From positions 6,277,011 through 6,341,010 of the forward strand of contig NC_088873.1 in the NCBI RefSeq assembly GCF_032884065.1: DNA of 64,000 nt, written 5' to 3'. Origin of the DNA: Artemia franciscana (lineage: Eukaryota > Arthropoda > Branchiopoda > Anostraca > Artemiidae). Of this stretch, positions 44,196-56,029 are shown piece after piece. Both the position numbers and the translations under genes were made by a program. Position 1 is the stretch's first letter. Each line of letters begins with the position of its first letter. The notes under the pieces were generated by a model. That model saw nothing but the letters and a program-made list of their open reading frames with translations, was not told where the DNA came from and ran no database searches.

Positions 44196-45060
44196 ACAGA
44201 GTACAATCCTTCTCCATTTCATGAATATGTCAGGATGTTGGCTTGAGATTGTCTTTTTGATAATGGCAAGGGATTGAAATGCAGATGATGATAGGCCTAC
44301 AGTCTTGGCATTAGTGCTATAATTCAGTACGTCATCAATAATAACTCCTACATCTCTTTCTTCAGAAAGTAGGCCTACAGAAATACTGCTGATGTTGATT
44401 GTTTTTGCTAAAATAGAGTGAATCACAGTTACTAATATTTGAAGGCCAGTAGCCATATAGCAGCCCAACATCCAAGACTGTCAAGGTCATTCTGGATAGA
44501 TTGTAAATCAGATCTGTGGCAGCTTTACCCCCTAAGCTATAATCATTTACACATAAACAGTAAGGAGGTTTGATAGAAGCTTTGGTGCCTCATCTATATA
44601 AAAGTTAGAGAGACTTGGCCCAAGAATAGTGCCCTGAGGGACATCACTTGAAAACATTATAGAGAAGCAAATATGAGGGATATCACTATAACTGAAAATT
44701 CTGACAATTTGGGTTCTGTTTGATAGAATTTTCTGCATCCTTTGTATAACAGAAAGGATTATAGCTGCAGCTTTCAACTTTATGATAAGTAACTTGTAGG
44801 GAACTTGAATTAAAGGCTTTTTCCAGGTCTAGGAGGACCATGTCACTATCCAGGAGGATAATGAGATAATCATACATCTTTAGAATGTCAATGTTGATGG
44901 ATCTGTCAGATTAAAAGCCATGTTGAGAAGGAGTGAGGATGCTATTCATTTCAAAATGCTGCAATAAAGCTTTATTTGTGAACCTTTCAAGAACTACAGT
45001 ATTTATGTTGATGGAATTATAAAATGGCTTGATCTTTTCTAAAAATAGATAACAGGCTCC
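44190..45060 (-). pseudogene. CR1/Jockey-group LINE reverse transcriptase, decayed, reverse orientation
   Basis: Read from 45060 leftward: VVLERFTNKALLQHFEMNSILTPSQHGF, DMVLLDLEKAFNS (the D-x-FSKAFD block with first catalytic Asp), SNRTQIVRI, SSDVPQGTILGPSLSNFYIDEAP (the GVPQGSVLGPLLFxxYIND block), a broken YVND-like step where YADD should be, then DLQSIQNDLDSLGCW in another frame and ERDVGVIIDDVLNYSTNAKT. It has stops and shifts. It sits inside the first intron of the DEPDC1-type gene, opposite to the gene. Confidence 0.87.
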
Positions 45061-45751
45061 TACTGTTGGATATAATGTGTACAGGTTTAGATAGTTGGTA
45101 TTAGAATAATAGTTAGGACTAGGGTTTTGGGATTAGCTGATGACAATCTTTGAAAACTTTGTTTTTCAATGTTTTAATTTAGACAAAAATTACCCATACA
45201 TCCTAACCTATTTAAATACAATTATTCTGCTTTCCAATGCTTGCCTTAGAGTAAATCTGTCTATGATGTAGATACTTTGTTCTGACTTCAAGGTATTGTA
45301 TCTAAGGTTGACAGCATTTTCTGAGATTATGCTCAAGTTTTAAATGTGTGCATTCTTTATGGCTAAGAGATTCAAGGTAATTACATTTTTACTAAGAATG
45401 AATTTTAATGTATTATTTATGTTTTTTATTCATATATGTATTTTTATTTTATTTTTGTATAATTATGTATTATTTATGTTATTTTAACATCTATGAATTA
45501 AAAAATGAACTTTCCTATTAAGAAAATTTAGACAAATTCAATGGCAAAACATTCAAATTTTTTGGTGGTGTAAATTTTTGGTTTTACAGAGATTTAAGTG
45601 TTGAAGTGGCAATAAGCTGTCAAACTACTGGGCATCTTATGCTACTTGTTGGCAACTTCTAAAAGGAACATACTAACAAATTAAAGTAGTACCATTATAT
45701 TCTTTATTTTATGTCAGACTATTTCCAAATGTCATGGTGGCTTTTCAGCCA

Positions 45752-45753
<2 letters not shown>
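45061..45753. other. intronic, no feature recognised
   Basis: AT-rich. It ends in a perfect small hairpin at 45734-45755 (ATGGTGGCT, TTTC loop, AGCCACCAT) that runs straight into the TA microsatellite. Confidence 0.55.

Positions 45754-45792
<39 letters not shown>
45754..45792. repeat. (AT)n microsatellite
   Basis: About 19 uninterrupted AT units, just after a 9-bp-stem hairpin. Confidence 0.95.
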
Positions 45793-45793
<1 letters not shown>

Positions 45794-48787
45794 TGTATGG
45801 ATAAATAAAAGAAAACAAAAACAATGAAATTCTTATACTATATTATGCAGAATGTTTCTATTAAGGAGAATATCATGTCTCCTTCCATTGTTATAAATTT
45901 GTTCAACCATTTCAATTTTTTTTTCTGCTTGCCTTAGTGGTGCCTTGGTGGTGTAATAATGTACTTAAAGTGTTTAATGTAACTTTTTACTTTTTCTTTG
46001 TAAAACTTCTTTTGTGAAAAAAGTTTTTTCAGATTAATCTCAAATAATATTTTATCCACATTCAATTGTAATTGAGGAAAAACTAAATTCATCTAGTTGG
46101 AGACTGCAAAAACCTGTTCAAACAATTAACCAATGACATAAGGCAAGATTCAATTAACAAAGAAATATATTGTTAGAGCTATACCTGCATCCATCAGGTG
46201 TGGAGTGTGGATTCATTGTCAGCAAAGCATCCATGATTCTTGGAAATAACATAAAATAAGGAATCTAATTATGCTTCTTTTATTTGTTTAGCACCTTTAT
46301 TTCCACAATCTGATGGATTAAGGGAACTGTGAAAAATGTAATGTTTTTACTTGCAGTGCTGAGTCACTTACTGCAGAGTCACTTGCAGTGCTGATCTTAG
46401 CCAGCATTTCATAGTTGAGTGCCAAGATTTCATCAGTTTATGTTGATGCTGGTATGTGACTCACTGATGACATCCATATGTTAAAGATGAATGACAGGGT
46501 AGAAATCAGACAGGAAGGACAGCAATATACCATGGGATTTTCTATTCAGTGCTCTTTCCTAATATTATAATTGCTGCCATCATAATGGTATCCCAGCCCC
46601 CTCCCCCTCATGGGATTAGATAAAATTGAAGGCTATATGGAAAAGTTTGTTACTTTTGTGTGTTTGTGTTTTTGTTATTATTATTATTGAACCAATTGTT
46701 GACAATAAATAAACACAAAAGATAATGACAAACCTCAAAAATTAGCAAACTTTTGTATATAATTTAAGGCTATATTGGGCCCCATAAGGAGGGGAAGTGC
46801 GATGCAATTGCAACTACAGAAATTATTATATTTAGAAAGAGCAATGAAAAGAGAATCTAAAGAAATATTTTTTCTTTGGGCGAAGTCACAGTGTAAGCAA
46901 AAATCAGGTATAATAAATGAAATATACCATAAAGTTCTCTAATTAGTCAATTATTAACTTTTGTTTCTTCAGTATTAAACAAGGCTCATATAGCAAAAAT
47001 CTAATTAAAGGCCAAAATATTAAAACAAAAAGAAATCAGTTAAAACTTAACAACCAAAGGCAAGTTACTCACTAATACCCACAACCAGAAATTTTTTTTC
47101 CAAAAATTAGCAAAAAGCCTGGCATTTAATGGAAAGGTTAAGGAAGTTTATTTCTAGATTCAATGCCCCCTTTCTCCTGTGTTTGACGAAAAATTAGTTA
47201 TGCTAGTTGCTTTTCATCCTGCATGAGGTACTCCATCAATTCTTGGAATATTTGGCCCTAGATAAAGTCATCTGGATTTAGCTGCTGTCTCCTGCTGTTC
47301 TTAGTTTGGTGTTAGGATGTTGAAATTACTAGAACAGATCTAAAGGAAGTTAAAAAACAAAAAAGTAACACATGGCAATTAAGGGGCATAAAAGAATTAA
47401 GATGCTGACTGCCATTTGGAAAAAGTATAAAAGAAAAAGTATACACCTCGGTCAAAGGAGATCATTAATAAAATAAAAGACCTTTGGAAAAAGTAGGCCT
47501 ACCTAAAAAAAATAGTGATGACAGTAGATTTACAAAGAAATTATAGACTAGTCAGTATAGAAATTTCAGACTAGGTTTCCAAAGCTGTGAACTCTTCAAA
47601 CTAAAAATCTTTTAAATCTGCCTGGGCCATAAGGGCCAGCCATTTCAAGTGTCTTGATGAAAGTCTCTTAGTTTTATATATCTGCCAACCAATGACCATA
47701 AATAGGAGTTTGGTTACCACCCTCTAAAAGTACAAGAACGAGTTTTGCTTTGCTGCAAAGCTGAATTAATTGAAAAGAGGATTTCTAGCTATTTTGTATG
47801 TGTCCCTGTTTGATTACAGATGAAAGCAGTGAGCAAGGGCTTAAAGTATCCTCTCATTTCTGATCCCTTCCCTTCTAACATATGAAATTCAATATTGAAA
47901 TGATGATCAGATGGGCAAAGATGCGGCAGCTCACAATAAACTGAATGCTGCAAAAGAAGATAGATACTTGAAACTATTTGAAACCAGAGAATAGACAGGA
48001 TGAAAGAGAGAATATTTAAAAGAATCCTTTGTAAAAGTTCTGTTTAGACAGATCTGAACACTCATATGGCCTGTCTCTAACTTTCTCCCCCTTTTCTCCT
48101 CTCTCTTTCTCTCTCTCATATTTTGTGTATTTTACTAGCTTTTCTACTTACATATGAAAATTCCGTGTTTGATAAGAGACTTGCTGAGATAGTATTTAAA
48201 ACACATATTCTCATTGTTTTTTGTGTTTATTTACTGGTTTCAGAAATTTTTTAGCAAGACAAAGAAAAAAAATAAGTAGAACTTGAATAAATAAATAGAA
48301 ACAAGCTGTCCTGACTGATGTAAACAGTGGAATTCAAATTCAAAACCTACAGAAATTCCCAAAGGAAAAGATTAGACTACTACTACTACTAGCAACTCAG
48401 TACAGCACAACGCTGTCTGAGAAAAAACACAGCTGTACACTATCCCCCCCTCTCCGACCTGTATCTGTTCAAAGCTTCATATTTACCCCATTTTATGATT
48501 ATTGCTATTGGCAACATATGCGGTAAGTGAAAATAATTCAATTAAACACAATACAAAAATATTTAAACAGATATTACAGCTCCATAGGTAAAAAAAACAA
48601 CTAAATATTGGACTCTTGCTTGTAAGGCCTTGAGGTGACTAAATTTGTCTTGCATATGTGTCCTGCATATTTTTGGTAATTTATAGTAGATACAGAAAAG
48701 TCATTCCAAAAATAGCAAAATTATCTTTCTAGAGTTTAGAATTTGAAGTTTGATTACTTTCCCTCAATTTTTGTCTTTTTTTTTAAG
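45793..48787. other. intron 1 remainder, DEPDC1-type gene
   Basis: Mostly unassigned AT-rich sequence. A LINE-A tail fragment in reverse orientation lies at about 48377-48490 (CTACTACTACTAC then GCAACTCAGTA...). A TTATTATTATTATT run lies at 46675. The intron ends with a pyrimidine-rich acceptor, TTTGTCTTTTTTTTTAAG. Confidence 0.6.
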
Positions 48788-49050
48788 TGGAATGAAGCAA
48801 TACGAACATTTCGAAATGGAATGCCCGTTAGTCGTCATTGGAGACAATTTCGATCTTATGATGCTTGTTTTGGCGCATCTGAGGCTGTTGATTGGCTGCA
48901 CACACAGCTTCGTGAAAATCCACATTTTGGGCCAAGTGTCACCAAGCAACAGACTATCCAGCTGCTGCAAAAATTCTACAAAGCTGGGGTATTTGAAAAT
49001 GTGAAAGTCAGTGAAAAAGAGGAATTCAAAGAAGGAATGAGTTTATATAG
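48788..49050 (+). CDS. DEPDC1: DEPDC1-type protein, exon 2 (DEP domain)
   Basis: The acceptor AG is at 48786-48787 and the donor follows TATAG|GTATTT at 49051. The 263-bp exon begins in phase 0 and ends with two bases over. It carries almost the whole DEP domain: WNEAIRTFRNGMPVSRHWRQF, YDACFGASEAVDWLHTQLREN, HFGPSVTKQQTIQLLQKFYKAGVFENV and GMSLYR. The EAVDWL helix and the FGPxVTxQQTIQLLxKF stretch are especially typical of DEPDC1 rather than of other DEP proteins. DEP domains bind membranes or receptors. The frame is open into the preceding intron (an ATG at 48743), but that part is the polypyrimidine tract and is not protein. The leftover AG joins G at 55302 to make an Arg codon. Confidence 0.95.
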
Positions 49051-49939
49051 GTATTTTTAAGTATCTCTTTGAATATATTTTATATTAAATAGAGTAACTA
49101 TCTAATTTAACATACTGGCTTCAATTTTCAAATTTTTGTGTAATTTGATTTTCAAAGCAAAAAGAAATTTGTCCAGAACTTCAGTAAATCTAAAATAAGA
49201 TTTATTTGTTTTTACTTTTTAATAGCAAGAAAAGGGTTATGAAAATTCATGCAAAATTGAAACGTTAAAGTGTACCATTAGTTAGTCAAAAGAGAATTTC
49301 TGCTTCATATGAAAGTAAAACAGTTCAAAATAGGGTTGGAACCTTTTAATCGATAGTGAACAGATATAAAATTTTAACTTTATATTTCGAACACTTATAC
49401 ATTGTGATGATGATGATGAACACTGTATATGTGTTTGAAATATCCATTAAAAAAAAACTATATCTGTTCACTTAAAAGGTTTCATCCCTATTTTGAACTG
49501 TTATACTTTCGTCATGGAAAGGCAGTGTGGTCTTCCAAGTTATCTAATTCATATAGTAAATAAATTATGATAAATAAACAGAGTTCATTCAACTTGGCAA
49601 ATAAACTCCGTTTTCATTGCATGATCTTAGCTAGACTATATAATGTGAGTGTGCTGCTGTATATTCTGGATTTTGCACCTTTTTGAAGAATGCTTCAGGA
49701 ATCTGGTACTATACAAATGCGGTCCTACTACTTTCGTTAAGTGAAGTATCTGTTTAGGCTACCTTTTTGGATGTGTAATTCATGTATTAGCCTCAATCAT
49801 AAAATTACAGAATCATGCCAGGCTGTTCAAAAACAGATCGACGATTTTAACACATGGCAGTTGCTTCGGTGGTTGTCCCTCCTGTGGCAGTTGTGTTGAT
49901 GTAGTTTCTCTAAGTATTTGTCCTGTATTGTTCTCCTGT
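49051..49939. other. intron 2 start, no feature recognised
   Basis: AT-rich. An imperfect inverted pair is visible around 49325-49505 (CAGTTCAAAATAGGGTTGGA and TCATCCCTATTTTGAACTG, with AACTTTATATTTCGAACACTT and GTGTTTGAAATAT between), perhaps a small foldback. Confidence 0.55.
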
Positions 49940-50441
49940 ATTGGGTGGGTAGTTCCCCTCCAATTTCTTGGTCACTTAAAAAAGGCCCATAAATCTTCTA
50001 ATTTCCCTTTTGGTCACTTCAAAAGGTCTTTTAATGGACCAATAGTATCAGGACATGATTCTTAAAAAGAGTCCTGTCCTGACATTCTAAAACTATTAGC
50101 TCCACATCTTTCTTCATGTAAAAAATGAATAAAAAGTTCCACACTTTTAGATTGGAGCTTGAAATCTCTGCATTAGGGTTCTCTGATATTATGAATCTTA
50201 TGGTACGATTTTTATTAAGATCACTTCACGTTTGGGGGTGTAGTTCTTCTTTTTTTGGAATTCAGGCAAATTGTCTCAGGCTTGTAGCTTTTGATGGATC
50301 ACATTAAACTTTATGATTTTTATATATTCGGAATCAGCATAAAAAGCCAATTTTTATGTAATAATTGTTTGTAAAATTCCTGTTTTTAGAGTTTAGGTTA
50401 CTCTTTGACTGAGCCACGGTTCATTACCATGAATTGTTTGA
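49940..50441. repeat. composite foldback repeat, fragment F (plus orientation)
   Basis: A strongly diverged copy of the body and end of the family: CCTCCAATTTCTTGGTCAC, CACACTTTTAGATTGGAGCTTGAAA, TAGCTTTTGATGG, then TTTAGAGTTTAGGTTACTC and a GGTTCATTACCATGAATTGTTTG end in which the palindrome is still recognisable. It is more diverged than the other copies and probably older. Confidence 0.8.
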
Positions 50442-50859
50442 AAGAATGTTTGGAATTTTTGAGTTTTCTGTTTAGTTGATTGGAGCAATGTTTTGAATCA
50501 ATGGATCAAGAAACGATTTTCCATATATTAATTTTCTGCACTTGTAAAAGGAAGAAAGTAAAATTTGCTGCATATTAGTTTGATTGTTTGTTTATATTAT
50601 GAGATTTATATAGTTCCTAGAATTCTTAACAGTTTTTTTTTATCTTAAAATTATAAAAGAGAAACTTTTTAAAGTATAGCCTGTTAGGTTTTCAGTGAAG
50701 CACAAAAATGGTCTGGGCTTTAGAGGGTTTAGTGGGGTAATAACTCAATTATTATTTATCGTAATGTTCGTTCTTTTTAATTTATACCAGGTTGTTCGTT
50801 TCAATTTCTGTTTGTTTCAGGTTTTTTTTTCCATTTACCCGTAGTAGTATTTGACCAGA

Positions 50860-50896
50860 TGCTAATTGTGTTGCGGAGCAACACTACTGCTTTCGT

Positions 50897-50956
<60 letters not shown>

Positions 50957-51850
50957 TTTTTTTCACCGTGATCAGCGACCTGTAGCTCCGAAGTGGTAAG
51001 AGTTAAAAATTTGAGATTTTTCAGAGGGAAGGGAAACGTGAAACAGAGTAAAAAAGTTCCAGAGAAGTTCCTAAAATTTCTAACAGTTTTCCATAAAAAA
51101 AAAATAAAACCGTTTTTTTCTTAGAAACTCTGCGTTCGATGTTTGGCGTCAAGTTAAGACGACCCTAGCTTCGGAAATAAACTTGTTAGAAATACAGTTA
51201 TGCTGAACTCATGTAGAACTTTCATTTGTCTCTTCGAGAACCGGAGCACAAAATTCCGTAGCTCTTACAGATTTCCCGGAAATAATTCCGGAAAAGTTCA
51301 TCTCGTTCCGATTTTTTTTGGAATTTTCTCAAATTTTCGATTTTGATGTTTCTTATATTTTTATCGAGTAGTGCTATGAAAAGTATGCAAGAAGAAGTGA
51401 AGTGTTCTATATACCAAGTTGCTTCGTTCTCTAAGAAATAATTTCCGAAGTTTCGACGTTCTAGAGGTAACTTCTGTTCTGGACCAGCTAGAATTTTTTT
51501 TTCCAACGCGGTTCGACAGGTCTCGATCTTCTAACAACTGGAGCTTACAATAGTTTCTCCGAAATAAAATTCTTTCTTTGGGTTTTTCTATTTGGAAGTT
51601 TTGTCATGCCCTCGGGGCAATTTAAATTTTTTGGTGAATTTGGTTTGTTTTATATTTTCCTAGTTTAGACCATCAAAAGTTAAGCAGAAAACTATAAGAC
51701 GTTATTTCCGTATCTCTTTCAGATTTCCCGGAAATAGCAACTGTGTCCCGTAGGGCACAGTTGCACGTGTTGCTCCGCAACTGTGCCCTAAGGAACAGGG
51801 CACAGTTGCTGCAACACTTCCCGTTGCACAGGCAACGGAGGTCTAGTTCT
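50860..51850. repeat. about 1-kb repeat element with palindromic ends
   Basis: The left end has the perfect palindrome GTGTTGCGGAGCAACAC followed by TACTGCTTTCGTAG and a 57-base T-run (50899-50955). The right end has GTGTTGCTCCGCAAC and the hairpin CAACTGTGCCC..GGGCACAGTTG, then TGCAACACTTCCCGTTGCAC. Inside, the AGATTTCCCGGAAATA block occurs twice (51270 and 51722). The body is more GC-rich than its surroundings. Minus-strand frames at 51222-51506 and 51673-51909 have no recognisable domain. The class is unknown, and the T-run could be a retroposed A-tail in reverse orientation. Confidence 0.6.
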
Positions 51851-52719
51851 GTTTGTTTTCTGATTTGAACAGGTACGGCCTTTAGAGGATTTGATTGAGT
51901 GGTGACCAAATTTTTCTTTGTAGCAGTGTTTGTTCTTTTTAAGTTTGACTTGGTTATTTATTTTTATTTCTGTTTGTTTAATTTTTCATCCCTTTATCTA
52001 TAATCGTTTCAGGCCAGGTACTTATTGCTCTACGTTTTCTAACAAAACAGTTCCTGTTTGTTTCAAGTTTGACAGCATTATTCAGTTTAATTTCTGTTCG
52101 TTTTAGGATTCTTTTATTCATCCATATTAATATCTGTAACCTTTATGTTTAATTTTGTCGTTAATTTTCCTTTTTAGTTGCATTAGATTTCATATATACA
52201 TTCATAGCAGCCAAATTTAAGTTAATTTCAACTTTGGCTTGTCAGATGGCCTTTTTCTGCTTGTTTAGGTTTTATTATGGCTGTTTGTTTTCTTAAAAAA
52301 AAAAAAGGGAAATTGCTTTGTAAAATTAATTACTGTTCGTTTTTTAATTGGCATGATTTCATTATGTTTCAATTACTGTTAAAATTTTTAGTAGTTTTTT
52401 CTTTAATTTTTCTGCTTATGAACTAAAATGTTGGACTACAATTTACATTTTTAGCAAAATTTAAATATTCAGTAAAGATGTTGAATTAGCCATAATTTTG
52501 TGCAATATTTCTAGCATGATATTTATACTATGAAACTAAGGGTTGATGGATGGGGAATTTTAATCATACGGATTAAATGCATACCAAGGTCACTTTTGAG
52601 AAAGACTTGTTGCCTTTTAAAAGAAAAAATAAATCGTGGGCTATTAATAAATGCAAACAGATTTATTTCCTAAATTATCTGTCTTCATTTAGGCTCTGCC
52701 TGCATGCACTGTTGTTTTC
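51851..52719. other. intron 2, noncoding with recurring CTGTTYGTTT motif
   Basis: TTCTGTTTGTTT or TTCTGTTCGTTTTA-like motifs recur at irregular spacing (about 51848, 51976, 52055, 52096, 52330), as they do just before the palindromic element at 50800-50820. They match the complement of the AAACGAACAGAAAT core of the foldback family. Confidence 0.5.
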
Positions 52720-54110
52720 AGTTGGATCAGCAAAAATAAGTTGATTTTTTCGTGCTTTGAATCGAATTAACAAAATTTTCTTCCCAAAATTTTTATCCTC
52801 ATTGTGGTTCCCTCAGCTCAGTCTATATACCATGAAAGTTTCAAACCAACTGGGAAAAAACAATGGTTAGCCCATCCTGGGGTGTCAGGAATCGATACAG
52901 CCCATTTTTTTTTAATATACCCTCCCCCTTAACTTAGTTTTGCGTTGTATACATACTCAGTAAGTTACAAGGCGATCGGAGACAATAATTTTTTACCCAT
53001 TTTTCTTATGCTGATTCAGCGCCATTTTTTTCTTTTTATTGAGGCCCCCTTGTCCCTGTCTACATCCGTGTAAGTTTTAGACCATTCAGAGAAAGAAAAC
53101 GATTTTTTTTGGCGTCACGAACTAATGTAACCAATTTGTATTGATGTGTTTTTTTTTATTCACTCAACCAAAGAGATATCCCTAGGTCCGGTCTTCCTTG
53201 TAATTTGAAGCCAATCGAAGAAAACTTTTTTTTTTTACGCAGATTTGTGTGTCACGGATGATTGATTAACCAAGCTCCAAATTATTGGTAAATTATTGGT
53301 AAAATTATTGGTAAATTATTGGTAAATTGGTAATTATTGGTAACCAAGCTTCAAAATGTCTCTTCTTCATTGAAATCAACCCGACCCTGCATGCCCTGTG
53401 AGATTCAAGCTTATCAGAAACAAAACAAAATTAGGTCCCGCTTTGGGTGTCGCGGATCAGTGCTGCCAAAACTATTTTCAGTTTTTTATTGGTCCAAGAA
53501 TTTATCAGTATAATTTTTTTGGTCATTTTGCCTTGGCGGATAAAACAAAAACTCACAGCCCATTATCTCCTTCTGGTCTGGGCTGAAGAAAAAGTATTAT
53601 GAGTCCTGATGGATGGGTGAAAATAAGTTTTTGGCAAGCTTTTACGCGGAAAAAGATTATTTTTGAGTGTGTAGGAATTTCCTTGACCCTGATACTTACG
53701 GATAGAAGTTTTAAGCTTTGTTTAGAAAAAAAAAAAAATTGGCGCTTTTTTCGTACCCCCTTTCCGGATACACCAATATTTTAGAAATAAAAAGCGTTTT
53801 CAACGTCTCGCGCAAACATAAAATTTCAAGTTCCCTTTATTTCTCTCCTCCCCCGAAACTTAATGATAGTTCTGATCAATCCCCCAAGCCATTCCCGGGC
53901 ATTAAAGATACGCTATTTTAATTGCCTGGACACACAATGTCTTCCGACTTATTTTGCTATTTCACTGTCAAAATAGCCCCAGAACGGCTCATGGTGCAAA
54001 ATGGACAAATCAAAGAGGAATTTTTTGTAAGTCCTCCTCATTCCTTTCATGGGCACAAAACTTTAAAGTCACTTCATCTCATTCCAACATTCACTGAAAG
54101 TTTCTAGATG
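52720..54110. repeat. degenerate tandem repeat of about 110-130-bp units
   Basis: Repeated order of landmarks: CC(T)TTGTCCCTGTCTA-type, TACATxxxGTAAGTTT(C/T)A, a (A/G)CCAATC(G/A)GAGAAAA-type, a T-run, TGGCGTCACGAA-type, then CCAATTTT and a T-run. Units start near 52790, 52915, 53040, 53160 and 53350, with weaker ones after. A sister array is at 61170-61800 in intron 4. A short (TTATTGGTAAA)n run lies at 53281-53343. Confidence 0.7.
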
Positions 54111-55301
54111 ACGACCCCCCAACCTCCTTGGAGAGGCTCTTGAGCACTGGAATGTTTTTCAGCATTTTCTAAAAAAAAAATTAAGTTTTCAAATTTGCTG
54201 GCAGATTTTGTCTGCCATTTTTACATAAAAAATAATTTTTGCTAAAAGAAAAGTTGTGCTGCTAGAGTGTCGGTGGCTTTTGGAATTCTGCCAGGGCCGC
54301 TTTGGAACTTTGCCCATGCCTGGTCCTTGCCGTATATATTCGGTTTGTTTCTGTTTCGGATTAGTGCTGGAAAGTCCTTTTTCCAGACTGCAAAATTGAC
54401 TGTACTTTCAGATGGCCGATCAGAGCAGCTTTTTTTGTTTTTAGAATGATTAAAAAATTCGCTTTCAATCAGATACACAAAACAGCATTCATGTACTGAC
54501 GTCTCTCAATCGCTTTCGCTTGTCAAGTTTATTATCTTCTATCAGAATAAACACCCAAATTCCCACTACTAACCGGCCTTCATGACAACCAGTGTATTTG
54601 CAACCATAGTATACCTTTATATTTTTAGTGCTTATATACTTTCTGCAAGTCTTGTGTGATATTTTTCTGCAGTCCTGCAACATTAATAGCACAAGACAAT
54701 TTTTATATCATTTGGTAGCTGAAACTCAGCCTTATCTACCGAGTTATATTTTTGAAATTCGCTTTGGATTTTTGTTTTTAGATTGACAAATTAGTTGAAA
54801 ACGTGCTAATATGGGTTAAGTTTTACTATTTTTTAAGTCAGTTTTCTCTAAGAGAAAAGCTCTAAGTAATATAAGCTGAATTGGTGAATAGACTGGTATT
54901 GAAGACTTGCCGGAAAATTTCACAAGAAACATAACACTTAATTCGAGTGTCAATTCTGAAATTTTGTATTTATATATTTCTCATCTAAAAGTTATTTGTA
55001 TTAGTGAAATGTATGTGACAACACTGGAAAAGTAGTTCTGAAAATCAATACTAGATTACGTAGCCTACGGTTTTTACTAGCATAAAGTCATTGACACTTC
55101 TAGATGTTATTGTTTTTCATTGTTGGCCATTTATCTGATTGGGTATAGGCGAGGGAGGGAGTTCAGTAGGCTCATCCGCCCCATCTCAGAGCACTGTTTT
55201 GTCAACAGGCAACAAGCTACTTTCATAGAAAAGTAGCTGTTTTATCTATTGGCGCTTGATAATTTGAACTTTTTTCTTTGTTTTTAATGTTCTACTTTTA
55301 G
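54111..55301. other. intron 2 end, no feature recognised
   Basis: AT-rich, ending in the acceptor TTTTTAATGTTCTACTTTTAG (AG at 55300-55301). Two opposed open frames over 54242-54478 have no recognisable domain. Confidence 0.6.
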
Positions 55302-55529
55302 GTTTTCAAATAAATCACCTTTCAAGAACCTGCGAACTCCTGGGCGAGTCCCCTTGGCCCCATTGAACAACCAGATTCAGACAAGTCCCCAGTTTCGTCC
55401 TCCAAAAAATGTACGCCCTCAAAATCTGAAAGATAGACTTGTTGAGCCCGAAAATTTACGAGTAAAGCATAAAACTGTTTTAGAAGCATCACAATTAGCT
55501 GAACTATGGAAGAAATCTATTGTTGAAAG
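55302..55529 (+). CDS. DEPDC1: DEPDC1-type protein, exon 3
   Basis: The 228-bp exon has one base completing the Arg codon, 75 codons, then two bases over at AAAG|GTAGTT. It starts RFSNKSPFKNLRTPGRVPL, continues with a low-complexity Pro- and Gln-rich linker (LNNQIQTSPQFRPPKNV), and closes with VLEASQLAELWKKSIVER. The family has a (F/Y)RF-xx-SPLK-type step right after the DEP domain and an EVWR-type helix (here ELWKKSIV) leading to the next region. The middle linker is not conserved and cannot be checked by motif. Both junctions keep the frame with the neighbouring exons, and the sequence is free of stops. Confidence 0.87.
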
Positions 55530-56029
55530 GTAGTTTTTTTGGGTTTATATATATATATATATATATAGGATTTCATTGTAGCATATACGTGCACAATAAG
55601 CGAATTAATTACTCGGGATAATTAGAGAAAAAATTTGTTGACATTAACAACATTTAGCCTGTGCGTGCTTTGTTATTTGCTTGGAAAATATTCTTGTGTC
55701 TACATGAATAGCCGTGAAATCCTCAGAAGCGATTAATGGTAAAAGATTAATGAAAATAATATTAATATAGTTTAATTGGAATTAGTGAAAATGGCAAGAA
55801 ATAAAACAGAAATTGAATCTTGATCAATTTTCTTGTCGAAAAGATAGGAGAGGGGGAATAAGTGATCCACCTTATCAGATGATCAGTCCTCTGATATTTG
55901 AAATTCCCTTTATCACCTGTGAGCAATATTTTTTGACCTGCAAAAAATATTTTCGTGAAAATCAGCTTGCTGTTTTTTTGTGATCCTATGTTTTTAAAGG
56001 GCGTGAATGAAACATCTCCTTTCGTGAAG
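55530..56029. other. intron 3 start
   Basis: Begins GTAGTT and holds a short (TA)n run at 55546-55566. The rest is AT-rich and unassigned. Confidence 0.6.

Noticed and set aside
48743..48787. ATG at 48743 as start of the DEP-domain protein
   Set aside because: The residues before W are translated polypyrimidine tract (FFFFK-like). The real leader exon is at 43487 and joins exactly at 48788.
50899..50955. Poly-T run as a transcription terminator
   Set aside because: It lies inside a repeat element in a eukaryotic intron, and more likely reflects a retroposed A-tail or simple-repeat growth.
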